64,000 nt of DNA from Bacteroidota bacterium (GCA_023422835.1 JAFAGI010000012.1:454793-518792); one strand, 5' to 3'. Numbered from the stretch's first letter, positions 53,376 to 63,176 are shown. Numbers and translations are program-made. Notes: generated by a model from the letters alone, not told the origin.

Positions 53376-53759
53376 TTAACTGCCTATCCTGTGGAATAGT
53401 TCTTTAACCTGATGCTCCCATACCATGGCTTCATCTTTTACATCATCTTTGTCTGCAAAGGCTGTTACCACGAGGATGGTTTGGTTGGAAATTTCAGCCA
53501 CGGTCAATTTAAATTCAAAGTATTCTTTCGGGTCTTCATGCAGCCAACTATATCGTGCGCATAGGTTTTCTTCGCGGGCAATGATCTTTGCTTTATCAGG
53601 CGCGCCGCCACTCCAGGAAAAACTCATGATACCATCGCGTTCATCCACATTATCGGCAAACCATTCCTGTAAGCCGGACGCCGTAGAAAGAAAGTTATAT
53701 AAGATATTGGGCGAACAACGCACCGGGAACTCTAAAGTGTAAATCTGCCTTTTAGCCAT
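53376..53759 (-). CDS. START-like domain protein (AHSA1-type)
   Basis: A 127-aa cytoplasmic protein of the START/Bet v1-like fold. It begins with the strand KRQIYTLEFPVRCSPNILYN and has the helix-entry motif STASGLQEWFAD, both typical of the Bacteroidota START-like family. It probably binds a small hydrophobic ligand; the ligand is unknown. It is followed by its own hairpin terminator and is upstream of the LptF/G gene by about 126 nt. Confidence 0.8.
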   Translation of the reverse strand: MAKRQIYTLEFPVRCSPNILYNFLSTASGLQEWFADNVDERDGIMSFSWSGGAPDKAKIIAREENLCARYSWLHEDPKEYFEFKLTVAEISNQTILVVTAFADKDDVKDEAMVWEHQVKELFHRIGS

Positions 53760-54016
53760 TCTGATTTAGTTAATACGTTAAACAGGTTGCAATAATAGTG
53801 AAATTATTAAAAGATAAAAATATATTTTCAAAAAACTCAAATATAATGCATTATCAACCTTCGCAATTTATCATTATTTTTATAACTTGCCGTGAAAATA
53901 TTTTCTTCCTCCGCGGAGAAAATGGCGTGAAAAGTTGCCGGCAGCAACGCTGAACAGCATATACATACATCCGCCGCGGCACAAGTTGCGGTCATTAATA
54001 ACTATCAAATAAACAC

Positions 54017-55531
54017 ATGAAGTTTATTAGTCCTACAGTCTCAAAACTTGCGAAGTTAAGATATAAAAATATAAAAGAGTGGATGGACCACCCGCTCGAA
54101 ACCCAGAGAAACGTCATGCAGGAGCTTATCGCTCACGGCCAGTACACTTCTTTTGGCATGCAGTACGATTTCAACAACATCTTTAATTCAGCTGATTTCA
54201 GGAAACATGTACCCGTGCAGGAATACACGGAATTAAAACCTTATGTTGACCGGCTGATGAACGGGGAGAACAATGTATTGTGGAATACACCGGTGACCTG
54301 GTTTGCCAAAAGCAGCGGCACCACCAGCGATAAAAGCAAATTTATACCCATCACCGAAGAAAGCCTGGCAGGCTGCCACTACAAGGCTGCCAAGGATGTA
54401 ATCACCTTATTTCTGTATGAAAATCCAAATTCGCAATTACTAAGCGGTAAAGGGCTTGTGATCGGCGGCAGTCACCAGATCAGCCAGCTTAATGAAGAAA
54501 TTTTTTATGGCGACCTCAGCGCAGTTCTTCTGCAAAACTCTCCTTTCTATGCACAATGGATGAAAACGCCGCAATTGTCCATAGCACTTATGGACGAGTG
54601 GGAGTCTAAAATAGAAGCCATTGCACAAACCACAATTAATGAAGAAGTTACTTCTATCTCCGGCGTGCCCACCTGGACACTGGTACTGCTGAAAAGGATA
54701 CTGGAAATCACAGGCAAAAAAAATATCAAAGAGGTATGGCCAAACTTTGAATTGTACATGCACGGCGGCGTTTCATTTACACCCTACCGCGAGCAGTTTA
54801 AAAAAATACTGGGTGAAAATGTTTGCTACCGCGATATGTACAACGCCAGCGAAGGCTTTTTTGCAGCACAGGACCAGGCAGATGCGGAAGGCATGTTGCT
54901 GATGCTGGACCACGGCATCTATTACGAGTTTATGCCTGTTGAAGAATACGGCAAAGACCAGCCAACAACCTTATCGCTTGCAGAGGTGGAACTCAACAAA
55001 AAGTACGCGATCGTGATATCTACCAATGGAGGCCTGTGGAGATACATCCCGGGTGATACCGTTGAGTTCACTACGCTTTATCCCTTCCGCATCAAAGTTG
55101 TGGGCAGGCTGAAACATTTCATTAATGCATTCGGCGAAGAACTAATCGTAGAAAATGCAGACACAGCGATTTTCAATACCAGTAAGGAACTGGATATATC
55201 TGTGACTGAATACACTGCCGCGCCCGTATACTTCAGTGAAAATGAAAATGGCGCACATGAATGGCTGTTTGAATTTGAAAAAGATCCTGAAGATATGCAG
55301 CTCTTTGCCGAAACGCTCGACAGGGAACTGAAGAAAACAAACAGTGACTATGAAGCCAAGAGACACAAGGACATTGCTTTGCGCCTACCCGTGATACACG
55401 CGCTTCCAAGAGGAACCTTCCAGCGATGGCTGAAAGAAAAAGGAAAGTTGGGAGGCCAGCATAAAGTACCCAGGCTTTCCAACGACAGGCAATACCTCGA
55501 AGAAGTTTTAGCAACCATCAACCATGAATAA
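54017..55531 (+). CDS. GH3-family acyl-adenylate/amide synthetase-like protein
   Basis: A 504-aa member of the GH3 (auxin-responsive promoter) family, an adenylate-forming superfamily that in plants joins amino acids to acyl acids. It has the P-loop-like AKSSGTTSDKSKFIPIT near 97-113, MYNASEGFFAAQ near 273-284 and the hinge RLKHFINAFGEELIVEN near 358-374. The bacterial members have no well established substrate. It has its own start after a 257-nt spacer, and a small membrane protein gene overlaps its end. Confidence 0.88.
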   Translation: MKFISPTVSKLAKLRYKNIKEWMDHPLETQRNVMQELIAHGQYTSFGMQYDFNNIFNSADFRKHVPVQEYTELKPYVDRLMNGENNVLWNTPVTWFAKSSGTTSDKSKFIPITEESLAGCHYKAAKDVITLFLYENPNSQLLSGKGLVIGGSHQISQLNEEIFYGDLSAVLLQNSPFYAQWMKTPQLSIALMDEWESKIEAIAQTTINEEVTSISGVPTWTLVLLKRILEITGKKNIKEVWPNFELYMHGGVSFTPYREQFKKILGENVCYRDMYNASEGFFAAQDQADAEGMLLMLDHGIYYEFMPVEEYGKDQPTTLSLAEVELNKKYAIVISTNGGLWRYIPGDTVEFTTLYPFRIKVVGRLKHFINAFGEELIVENADTAIFNTSKELDISVTEYTAAPVYFSENENGAHEWLFEFEKDPEDMQLFAETLDRELKKTNSDYEAKRHKDIALRLPVIHALPRGTFQRWLKEKGKLGGQHKVPRLSNDRQYLEEVLATINHE

Positions 55532-55733
55532 GAAGAACCCGAAAAGAAACCGTTTCCAGATATTTACCGTACTATGCGGCGCACTTGCCATTGTGTACGG
55601 TTACACATTTTATAATGCATACACCCTTGGCAACAGGTCTAAAACCATATTGTACAGCATCATTGCCATATGCTGGCTGTTGCTGGCCTTTTACTGGTAT
55701 AAAAAAGCGCAAAACGTAGAAGACGAAATATAG
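55524..55733 (+). CDS. Small two-helix membrane protein
   Basis: A 69-aa protein with a basic N-terminus (NKKNPKRNRF), two membrane helices (about 13-31 and 41-58) and a charged tail. Its ATG overlaps the GH3 stop (ATGAATAA, 8 nt shared), which points to translational coupling and so to a real gene. It is not assigned to a family; function unknown. Confidence 0.7.
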   Translation: MNKKNPKRNRFQIFTVLCGALAIVYGYTFYNAYTLGNRSKTILYSIIAICWLLLAFYWYKKAQNVEDEI

Positions 55734-55815
55734 CTTACTTTAAACACCTTTATGCTTCCGTGCTTGCAGACAATGCGGCTTAGCTAATTTAATATTTCAC
55801 AGTTTAATGCACTAA

Positions 55816-57453
55816 ATGAATATACAAATACAGGTAAACCTGGTAGATATAACCGCAAAGAAAATTTATACAGCTGAAATCTTATTTAATGAAAGAATCA
55901 TTTCCATCAGGAAAATAAATGATATGCCGGATGAGACATTGCCTTATGCAATGCCCGGTTTTATTGACAGCCATGTGCATATAGAAAGCAGCATGCTTAT
56001 TCCCACGGAGTTTGCACGCATAGCAGTAACACACGGCACGGTGGCAACCATTTCAGACCCGCATGAAATAGCGAATGTATGCGGCATGCAGGGTGTACAT
56101 TACATGATTGAAAACGGCAGACGTTGTCCCTTTAAATTTTATTTTGGCGCGCCGAGTTGTGTGCCGGCAACAACTTTTGAAACCGCGGGCGCTGAGCTTA
56201 ACAGTGATGACGTAATCAAGCTGCTGGAAATGGAGGAAATAAAATACCTCTCTGAAATGATGAATTTCCCGGGCGTTTTGCACGGCGATGAAGAAGTACG
56301 CAGGAAAATAGAAGCATCACACAGATTGGGCAAACCTGTGGACGGGCACGCTCCGGGCCTGCGCGGCGAAGATGCGCGCAAATATGCAGCTGCAGGCATT
56401 TCTACAGATCACGAATGCTTTACCAAAGAGGAAGCGGAAGAAAAACTTGCCTGCGGCATGAAGATACTGATCCGTGAAGGCAGCGCCGCCAAAAACTTTG
56501 ATGCTTTGATAGGCCTGCTGCACCACTATGAAGACGAGATGATGTTTTGCAGCGACGACAAACACCCCGACAGCCTGGTATTGGGACATATCAATCAACT
56601 TTGTAAACGCGCGGTGGAAAAAGGTGTAGATGTATTTAAGGTTTTAAAGGCAGCCTGCATTAACCCGGTAGAACATTACAAACTTAATGTGGGATTATTG
56701 AAAGCAGGAGACCCGGCAGATTTCATACTGGTAAAAAACCTGGAAAGCTTTGAAGTATTGAAAACCTATATCAACGGCCAATTGGTAGCTGAAAACAGTA
56801 ATACCTTATTGGCTCCGGTGCAAGAGCAAACCATCAACAATTTCGTTACTGCAAAGATCACTAAAGAAGAACTGCTTGTAGCAATAGACAAGTATCCGCT
56901 TAATGACAATAACGAGATTCCTGTGATTGAAGCGATAGACGGCCAGCTTATTACACCGAAAAAATATTTCCCGGCAAAAATAGAAAACGGCCATATTGTA
57001 TTCGATATAAATAATGACGTGCTGAAAATAGTGGTCATTAACCGCTACAATAAAGCCGGAGTTGCAAAAGCATTTATCACCAACTTTGGTTTTAAACAGG
57101 GAGCTATTGCATCAACCGTGGCACACGACAGCCACAACGTAATAGCTGTGGGCGCAGACGACGAAAGCCTTGCAGCGGCTATTAATGCGATTATGGACAC
57201 CCAGGGCGGCGTAAGCGTAAGCAAACATGGAAAAACAGATGTGCTGCCGCTGCCTGTGGCAGGCCTGATGAGCAATCAAGACGGCTACGAGATTGCAGAA
57301 CAATACGAAACTATTGACCGCCTGGCCAAATCGCTGGGAAGCAGCCTGGAAGCCCCTTTTATGACACTCAGCTTTATGGCATTATTGGTAATACCACACC
57401 TAAAACTCAGCGATAAAGGCTTGTTTGACGGAGATACATTCAGCCTGCTATAG
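55816..57453 (+). CDS. ade: Adenine deaminase
   Basis: Converts adenine to hypoxanthine in purine salvage; 545 aa, the usual size. The amidohydrolase metal motif GFIDSHVHIESSML near 50-63, the EIANVCG segment near 84, HGDEEVRRKI near 155, VDGHAPGLRG near 175, DHECFTKEEA near 198, and CSDDKHPD near 244 match the AdeC/Ade family. It stands about 80 nt past the small membrane protein gene. Confidence 0.95.
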   Translation: MNIQIQVNLVDITAKKIYTAEILFNERIISIRKINDMPDETLPYAMPGFIDSHVHIESSMLIPTEFARIAVTHGTVATISDPHEIANVCGMQGVHYMIENGRRCPFKFYFGAPSCVPATTFETAGAELNSDDVIKLLEMEEIKYLSEMMNFPGVLHGDEEVRRKIEASHRLGKPVDGHAPGLRGEDARKYAAAGISTDHECFTKEEAEEKLACGMKILIREGSAAKNFDALIGLLHHYEDEMMFCSDDKHPDSLVLGHINQLCKRAVEKGVDVFKVLKAACINPVEHYKLNVGLLKAGDPADFILVKNLESFEVLKTYINGQLVAENSNTLLAPVQEQTINNFVTAKITKEELLVAIDKYPLNDNNEIPVIEAIDGQLITPKKYFPAKIENGHIVFDINNDVLKIVVINRYNKAGVAKAFITNFGFKQGAIASTVAHDSHNVIAVGADDESLAAAINAIMDTQGGVSVSKHGKTDVLPLPVAGLMSNQDGYEIAEQYETIDRLAKSLGSSLEAPFMTLSFMALLVIPHLKLSDKGLFDGDTFSLL

Positions 57454-57532
57454 AAATGAATAGGCAGAATGTTGCATACAAACCGGAACCCGTAAACTAT
57501 CCGAGGCAGCAGTAAAATCATAAAAGATACAC

Positions 57533-57979
57533 ATGCAAGAAAATTTCATCATCAGAAACTATACGCCTGAGGACAAACCTGCTCTGCTGGAAATCCTGCA
57601 GTTGAATGTGCCTGCATATTTTGCTGAAAGCGAAATTTCAGACTTTGAGCAATATGCAGAAAACTGCGTTGAAAAATATTTTATCATTGAATACAATAAC
57701 AAGATCATTGGCTCCGGTGGAATCAATTTTAATCATCGAACCGGCATCATCAGCTGGGATTTCATACACCCTGCCTTTCATGGCAAAGGAGCAGGAACCC
57801 AACTTTTACAATACCGTATAAATCTTTTAAAACAGCTCAAAAACATTGGAGCGGTCACAGTGCGCACATCGCAGTTCTCTTATCAATTCTATGAGAAGAA
57901 CGGATTTGTGCTTCATGAAATCATAAAAGATTACTGGGCAAAAGGATACGATATGTATAAAATGTTTTATGAATTGTAA
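57533..57979 (+). CDS. GNAT-family N-acetyltransferase
   Basis: A 148-aa acetyl-CoA-dependent acyltransferase with the GNAT fold. Motif A is FHGKGAGTQLLQYRIN (the Q/RxxGxG/A acetyl-CoA loop) near 86-101; a beta-strand IISWDFIHPAF precedes it. The substrate is unknown. The gene ends one base before the stop of the converging DCC gene, so the two share no spacer. Confidence 0.88.
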   Translation: MQENFIIRNYTPEDKPALLEILQLNVPAYFAESEISDFEQYAENCVEKYFIIEYNNKIIGSGGINFNHRTGIISWDFIHPAFHGKGAGTQLLQYRINLLKQLKNIGAVTVRTSQFSYQFYEKNGFVLHEIIKDYWAKGYDMYKMFYEL

Positions 57980-58387
57980 TTATTCTACCAGCCTGCTGCT
58001 GTCCACACTGCAGGTAGTAGTGGTTCCAAACCAACGGTAGCGGTTACGTGCAGTAAACCTATACAGCGCATCGCGCAAAGGTTTGGGAAAAACTATAAAG
58101 ATATACAACCATTTTTTCCAGCCTTCCAATTGCTTTACAATGCGCAATGCTGCATTGCTTTCGGTGTAAATTTTATCATCTTCAAGCAATATCACCGTAT
58201 TATTGCCGTGATAATTTTCCGGGAGCAGGCCATTGCATGATGCGGCTTTCAGGGAAATAAACTTAAAATATCTCCTGGTATCGCCCTTTATGATCCATTG
58301 TGCAAAATGGTTGCACAGCACACATGTATCGTCAAAGATAATGATGCCGTGCCTGTCTCTATCAGCCTGAGCTTTATAGTTGTTCAA
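57980..58387 (-). CDS. DCC-family thiol-disulfide oxidoreductase-like protein (DUF393)
   Basis: A small protein (about 135 aa) with the DxxCxxC motif IIIFDDTCVLCNHFAQW near the N-terminus that names the family, and the typical FFKFISL-like strand (RYFKFISLKAAS). No ATG precedes the conserved region in a plausible place: I assign TTG at 58387, which overlaps the end of the DoxX-like gene by 14 nt and would be translated by coupling. A longer frame to 58471 exists but its extra part is out of family. The start is uncertain. Confidence 0.78.
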   Translation of the reverse strand: MNNYKAQADRDRHGIIIFDDTCVLCNHFAQWIIKGDTRRYFKFISLKAASCNGLLPENYHGNNTVILLEDDKIYTESNAALRIVKQLEGWKKWLYIFIVFPKPLRDALYRFTARNRYRWFGTTTTCSVDSSRLVE

Positions 58388-59480
58388 TAAAATCGTTGAG
58401 CTGGTTATAACTTTTCTTAGCCAAAATCCTATCGCCCTCAAGCAGCATGAATGTTGGGTTTGCGCGGGCAACCGTTTTATTTACTACCGGGTCAAGCCTT
58501 AGAAGCTCTACCTGTTGTGGCACAAAATCAGGCTTTTGATCTGCCAGCGGCGAAACGATCCTCACCGGGATATTTTTATGGGCTGCTGCATTCAACAGGT
58601 TTTTAAAACCGGCTACCGACCCCTGTAATCCTGAAAAATCCTGTGCAAACACCAGCACATGGCGGCCAGGCGTAGAAAGTAGTTGCTGTGCCACATCCTC
58701 TCCCTGAATATTTAACAAAGCAAAATCCTCAATCTTTGGGGTAGCATTTCCTTTACGTACTACTTTATCTACACGGTCAATATATTCATAAGAATCATCA
58801 AAATCACCAGGAAATTCCTCAGCGCCGAACTCCACGATCCTGCCATCTTTTTTGTATTTAAAAACAATAGCCACGCTATCAGGCACAGAGCCGGCGGGCG
58901 CTTGCATCTCCTGCAGCAGTTTATTTCCTTCGCGGTAAGGAAGGCAATCAAAGAAAGGAAGATTTTTGAGCACATACACTTGTGCCACCAGTACAAACAC
59001 GGCGGTTGACACCAGCAGTACCAAGTTTAAAACAGCTCTGTCAACAACAGGCCGCACTTTCTTCCGGTATTTAAAAATAATCAGTATCAGCACAAGCAAA
59101 ACTACATCTTTCAGGAAAGAAGCCAGTGGCGGAATAGGCATGCAATCTCCCATGCAGCCACATGTTTTGAACTTCCCGCTCAATGCAGCATATCCTGTAA
59201 GAAAAGTAAAAGCAATGATCAGCAAGAGTAATAGCCAGCTAAACAGGTTCATGGCAAAGCCAAGTATGATGGCCACGCCTGCCAGTACCTCAAAAATGTT
59301 CATGGTTACGGCCAATGGAAGAGAGAAGTGGTTCAGCCCGCTCATTCCCCAAAGATCAAAATACTCCTGCATTTTATAGCTCAGTCCGTGGGGGTCATTC
59401 GCTTTCAACAGCCCGGAAATAATGAAAAGAAGGCCAACTATCCACCGGAGTGTAGTAATTGTTGTACTGTTTTTTTGCAT
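58374..59480 (-). CDS. BT_3928-like protein: DoxX-type membrane domain plus thioredoxin-like domain
   Basis: A 368-aa inner-membrane protein. Four helices (about 8-165) form a DoxX/MauE-like domain, with the segment FKTCGCMGDCMPIPPLASFL (about 103-122) carrying four cysteines in two pairs; a further helix is near 150-170. The C-terminal part (about 230-368) has a thioredoxin-like fold without a clear CxxC. A role in disulfide or respiratory chemistry of the envelope is inferred. A TTG at 59486 would add two residues; the ATG at 59480 is preferred. The DCC gene overlaps its end. Confidence 0.82.
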   Translation of the reverse strand: MQKNSTTITTLRWIVGLLFIISGLLKANDPHGLSYKMQEYFDLWGMSGLNHFSLPLAVTMNIFEVLAGVAIILGFAMNLFSWLLLLLIIAFTFLTGYAALSGKFKTCGCMGDCMPIPPLASFLKDVVLLVLILIIFKYRKKVRPVVDRAVLNLVLLVSTAVFVLVAQVYVLKNLPFFDCLPYREGNKLLQEMQAPAGSVPDSVAIVFKYKKDGRIVEFGAEEFPGDFDDSYEYIDRVDKVVRKGNATPKIEDFALLNIQGEDVAQQLLSTPGRHVLVFAQDFSGLQGSVAGFKNLLNAAAHKNIPVRIVSPLADQKPDFVPQQVELLRLDPVVNKTVARANPTFMLLEGDRILAKKSYNQLNDFIEQL

Positions 59481-59506
59481 AATCAAAGCCGTTTTAGAAA
59501 TGAAAA

Positions 59507-60052
59507 TTATCCCTTGCTTTCTGCATCCATAATCAGCGCAAACAACGCATAATTAATAATGTCTACGTAGTTTGCGTCAATGCCTTCGCTGATGAGGGTT
59601 TTACCGTCGTTGTTCAATATTTGTTTAATGCGCAAGAGCTTTACAATGATGAGGTCTGTAAAACTTTCCTGCTGCATATCGCGCCAGGCCTCGCCGTAAT
59701 CGTGGTTTTTAGACATCATCACATCTTTGGCAAAGGCTACCTGTTCATTGTACATTTCCTCAGCCTGCTGCAACGATAATTCTTCCACCGTGGGATTATC
59801 AAGCTTTAACTGTATCAGGCCGATAACGCCATAGTTGATGATGCCCTTAAATTCGCTGATGATATCATCGCCTACTTTCTGTGTTTTCAGTTCCTGGATA
59901 TTCCGAATGCGCAAAGCTTTGATGAATATCTGGTCAACAACAGAGATGGTTCTCAATACACGCCACGATGTGCCGTAATCTTTGGTTTTTTTCAGAAAAA
60001 TATCTTTACAAGCATCTACGGCTTTATCGTACTGCTGCGATGTATCGGACAT
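59507..60052 (-). CDS. DUF1599 protein with internal duplication
   Basis: A 181-aa cytoplasmic protein made of two copies of one unit: FLKKTKDYGTSWRVLRTISV (about 19-38) and VMMSKNHDYGEAWRDMQQES (about 111-130), each followed by a LRIRNIQ/LRIKQIL helix. The DYG-x2-W signature belongs to DUF1599, which has been linked to nucleotide-modification associated domains, but there is no proven activity. It is 26 nt upstream of the DoxX-like gene and divergent from folP. Confidence 0.82.
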   Translation of the reverse strand: MSDTSQQYDKAVDACKDIFLKKTKDYGTSWRVLRTISVVDQIFIKALRIRNIQELKTQKVGDDIISEFKGIINYGVIGLIQLKLDNPTVEELSLQQAEEMYNEQVAFAKDVMMSKNHDYGEAWRDMQQESFTDLIIVKLLRIKQILNNDGKTLISEGIDANYVDIINYALFALIMDAESKG

Positions 60053-60067
60053 AAATTAAAATACATT

Positions 60068-60075
60068 TATTTTTG
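60068..60075 (+). promoter_or_regulatory. Putative Bacteroidota -7 box upstream of folP
   Basis: TATTTTTG matches TAnnTTTG, 15 nt before the folP start codon, in the 38-nt divergent spacer with the DUF1599 gene. A -33 box would fall inside the DUF1599 gene and is not clear. Confidence 0.4.
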
Positions 60076-60090
60076 CAAAAATAACAAAAA

Positions 60091-60924
60091 ATGCGCAGTA
60101 TCAATTGCAGGGGAAGATTACTATCGCTGGAGGAGCCGGTGGTAATGGGCATCATCAACATTACCAATGAGTCTTTTTACGCAGGCAGCCGGAAGTCAGG
60201 CGCAGACGATGCCGTAGAACTTGCCGGAAAGATGCTGGCTGAAGGAGCTTCCATACTGGATGTCGGCGGCCAAAGCACTTCGCCAAAGAGTAAATTATTG
60301 TCTGCAGAAGAAGAGCTGAAGCGCGTAATGCCTGCCATTGAAGCCATTCTCACAGCCTTTCCTGACGCCATTCTTTCAATAGATACATTTTATGCAGGAG
60401 TAGCTGAATCCGCCGTGCAAGCGGGCGCTGCCATTGTAAATGATATTTCAGCAGGACACTTTGATAAACAAATGCTATCAACAGCCGGCAGGCTCGGCGC
60501 CCCCTACATTGCCATGCACATGCGCGGCACACCGCAAACCATGCAAAGCCTTGCCGCTTATGAAAACATCACCCGCGAAGTAATGGATTATTTTATTGAA
60601 AGAATAGATAAGTGCCTGCAGGCAGGCATCAACGACATTGTACTTGACCCGGGCTACGGCTTTGCAAAAACCAGGGAACATAATTTTGAGCTGCTCAACA
60701 ATTCCGGCGTATTCAGCATCCTGGGAAAACCAATACTTACGGGTATTTCAAGAAAATCCATGATCTATAAAACTCTCGGCATTCCCGTAGAAGAAGCCCT
60801 GAACGGAACCACTGTTTTAAACACCATTGCCTTACAGAAAGGAACAAATATCCTGCGCGTGCACGATGTAAAAGAAGCTGTGCAGGCAGTGCGGCTTGTA
60901 AGCAAATTCAATGGCAATGTGTGA
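60091..60924 (+). CDS. folP: Dihydropteroate synthase
   Basis: Joins p-aminobenzoate to pterin diphosphate in folate synthesis; 277 aa. Signatures are PVVMGIINITNESFYAGS near 17-34, ILDVGGQSTSP near 54-64, INDISAGH-like AIVNDISAGHFD near 115, the MHMRGTPQTMQ loop near 150, DPGYGFAKTREHN near 190, and GISRKSMI near 219. The spacer to the SulP gene is 54 nt, so both could be on one transcript. Confidence 0.96.
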   Translation: MRSINCRGRLLSLEEPVVMGIINITNESFYAGSRKSGADDAVELAGKMLAEGASILDVGGQSTSPKSKLLSAEEELKRVMPAIEAILTAFPDAILSIDTFYAGVAESAVQAGAAIVNDISAGHFDKQMLSTAGRLGAPYIAMHMRGTPQTMQSLAAYENITREVMDYFIERIDKCLQAGINDIVLDPGYGFAKTREHNFELLNNSGVFSILGKPILTGISRKSMIYKTLGIPVEEALNGTTVLNTIALQKGTNILRVHDVKEAVQAVRLVSKFNGNV

Positions 60925-60978
60925 ATATGAGCAAAAACATACTATTAATTCTTAATTTTTCAGGACCTTTGCCCTGCC

Positions 60979-62547
60979 ATGGAAATATTTAACCGGAGAA
61001 CACAATTCTATTTAAATGCTTTTGTCAAACACGATTTCAGAGCCAGCATAAGCGTTTTTTTTGTAGCACTTCCACTCTGCCTGGGCGTATCATTAGCATC
61101 GAATACGCCTGTTTACTCAGGACTTATAGCAGGCATTATAGGTGGCATTTTAATTGGTTTTATCAGCGGTTCGCAATTGAGCGTGAGCGGTCCTGCGGCG
61201 GGCTTAACGGCCATCTGTGCAGCAGCCATTACAGAGCTGGGCGCTTTGGAAATTTTCTTCCTGAGCGTATCCATTGCGGGCATGTTACAAATTATGCTGG
61301 GAATATTCAAATTGGGGGGTTTTACACATTTTATTCCTTCGGCAGTGATCAAAGGTATGCTGGCAGCTATAGGCATTATTCTTATCTCTAAACAGATCCC
61401 TTTACTGCTGGGCTATGACAGGCCTGACTTCTGGACAAAACAGCTTTTCAATATCTTTACTTTTAAATCAGGCTTCATTGGCATAGTGGATTTTGCCAAC
61501 AGCGTATCTGTCGGTGCACTACTGATTGCAGCCAGCTCGCTTATATTGCTTATTTTATGGAGAAAATTCTTTTCCAGAAAAATCTCTTTCATCCCTACTT
61601 CATTTATTACCGTAGTTTTCGGGGTATGCCTGGCTTACCTGCTTGAAATGTTCCTGCCGCAATTCCAGCTTAAACCGTCACAATTTGTAAATATACCCGG
61701 TAATATTTTTTCAGAGATCAGGTTTCCGCAGTTCAGCGCATTGTTTACCGACACAGCTATTTGGAAAAATGCAGTGGTGATTTGCTTTGTAGCTACACTT
61801 GAAACCTTGCTCAGCATTGAAGCTATAGATAAATTAGACCCGTACAATCGCATTTCTCCGCAAAACAGGGAACTGGTTGCGCAGGGCACAGGAAACTTTA
61901 TCAGCGGGCTATTGGGCGGCATACCCATCACAGCCGTTATCGTCAGGAGTTCTGCCAACGTGGAAGCCGGGGGCAAGACAAAATTTTCCACCATAGCGCA
62001 TGGCGTTTGGCTGGTGCTGGCAATATTGTTTGCAGTGCCGCTTATAAACCGTATTCCTTATTGTGTACTGGCTGTGATCCTGATCAGGACGGGTTACAAC
62101 CTGGCCAAACCAAAATTATTTATCCACACTTTCCGTATCGGACGCGAACAGTTTTATCCCTTCCTGATTACGGTGGGCGCCATTTTGTTTTCCGACATTT
62201 TGATAGGTGTGGTTATAGGTATAGCTTACTCTGTATATTTTATTGTGAAACATACTTACCGTGCGGGCTACACCATAGAAAGCTTTGTGAAGCTCGGTAT
62301 TACCACTTATCGTATAGACCTTGCTATGAATGTGAGTTTCTTAAACAAGAAAAAATTAATGGATGAATTAGACAATATTCCTGCATATTCAGTTGTAGAA
62401 ATTATAGGCACAGGTGTAGTGTATATAGATCATGATATACTGGAGATTATTCATGATTACCGTTTAAAAGCATTCAATAAACACATAGAACTAAAATTGA
62501 TTAATGTGCCGTATGTTGATACCATCGTCCCCGATAAATTGCATTGA
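60979..62547 (+). CDS. SulP-family inorganic anion transporter
   Basis: A 522-aa inner-membrane anion transporter (bicarbonate, sulfate or similar) with about 12-14 helices (about 20-430). The family segment SGSQLSVSGPAAGLTAI near 63-79 lines the transport site, and ELVAQGTGNFISGLLGGIP near 297-315 is typical. The C-terminal 85 residues (about 435-522) fit a degenerate STAS domain. The ion cannot be told; the closest remembered relatives include bicarbonate transporters. It is the last gene before the gene-poor region next to the rRNA operon. Confidence 0.92.
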   Translation: MEIFNRRTQFYLNAFVKHDFRASISVFFVALPLCLGVSLASNTPVYSGLIAGIIGGILIGFISGSQLSVSGPAAGLTAICAAAITELGALEIFFLSVSIAGMLQIMLGIFKLGGFTHFIPSAVIKGMLAAIGIILISKQIPLLLGYDRPDFWTKQLFNIFTFKSGFIGIVDFANSVSVGALLIAASSLILLILWRKFFSRKISFIPTSFITVVFGVCLAYLLEMFLPQFQLKPSQFVNIPGNIFSEIRFPQFSALFTDTAIWKNAVVICFVATLETLLSIEAIDKLDPYNRISPQNRELVAQGTGNFISGLLGGIPITAVIVRSSANVEAGGKTKFSTIAHGVWLVLAILFAVPLINRIPYCVLAVILIRTGYNLAKPKLFIHTFRIGREQFYPFLITVGAILFSDILIGVVIGIAYSVYFIVKHTYRAGYTIESFVKLGITTYRIDLAMNVSFLNKKKLMDELDNIPAYSVVEIIGTGVVYIDHDILEIIHDYRLKAFNKHIELKLINVPYVDTIVPDKLH

Positions 62548-62655
62548 TCGTTTCTGTGCCTGCGGCAAAATACCTTAAATTATTCACTGCTTTTTTATTG
62601 GCCTGTAAACAGATATACAGAGGTTTAATTAAAGACATTTATATATCCGGGTAGC

Positions 62656-63067
62656 TTATGAAACGTAATAGCCGCGCGCTTTAGCATATTGAAATGCGCT
62701 ATAGCTAAGTGAGATCAACCATTTCTTTTGAGCTAAAAAACTGTTGTGCCCAATCATATACATCTCCGGATATCTGCTGATCTTTTAAAAGTGCAAAGCT
62801 GCTGCAAGCGATAACGCTACTTTTTCTTATTATCTACAAAAGTCATATGGCACTAACGCTAAACAGCATTTAATTCTTGAATCAACACCTTCTTTTATGG
62901 CATCTCTCCAATGCAATTCTACAGAATATGGACAGCCATTACCTGCTATATTCTTAGATATACAATGTGCAGTAAAATATGTGACAGCTCTCTCGTGCCT
63001 AAATACAAATATATGCTTAGTAAAGAGTTATGACCTCCAGCTCAACGATGGCGTAAGGTAATTGCAT
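62656..63067 (-). pseudogene. Probable decayed small gene (about 140 codons)
   Basis: From an ATG at 63067 the minus strand reads MQLPYAIVELEVITLY, then in another frame KHIFVFRHERAVTYFTAHC and KNIAGNGCPYSVELHWRDAI to PYDFC, then after a break SSFALLKDQQISGDVYDWAQ and a last frame LSYSAFQYAKARGYYVS ending at a TAA at 62656. The pieces follow one another in order with protein-like composition, so several frame breaks in one former gene is the simplest reading. The family is unknown. Chance frames in AT-rich DNA remain possible. Confidence 0.4.
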
Positions 63068-63176
63068 TGATCTTGTAAAAATAAATTACAACATAATACA
63101 TCAGCCTAAAGTGTGTAAACAGCACCACCACGTTTTATAGCATTTTATTTATTGACATTCCAACAGCATGTTCATT

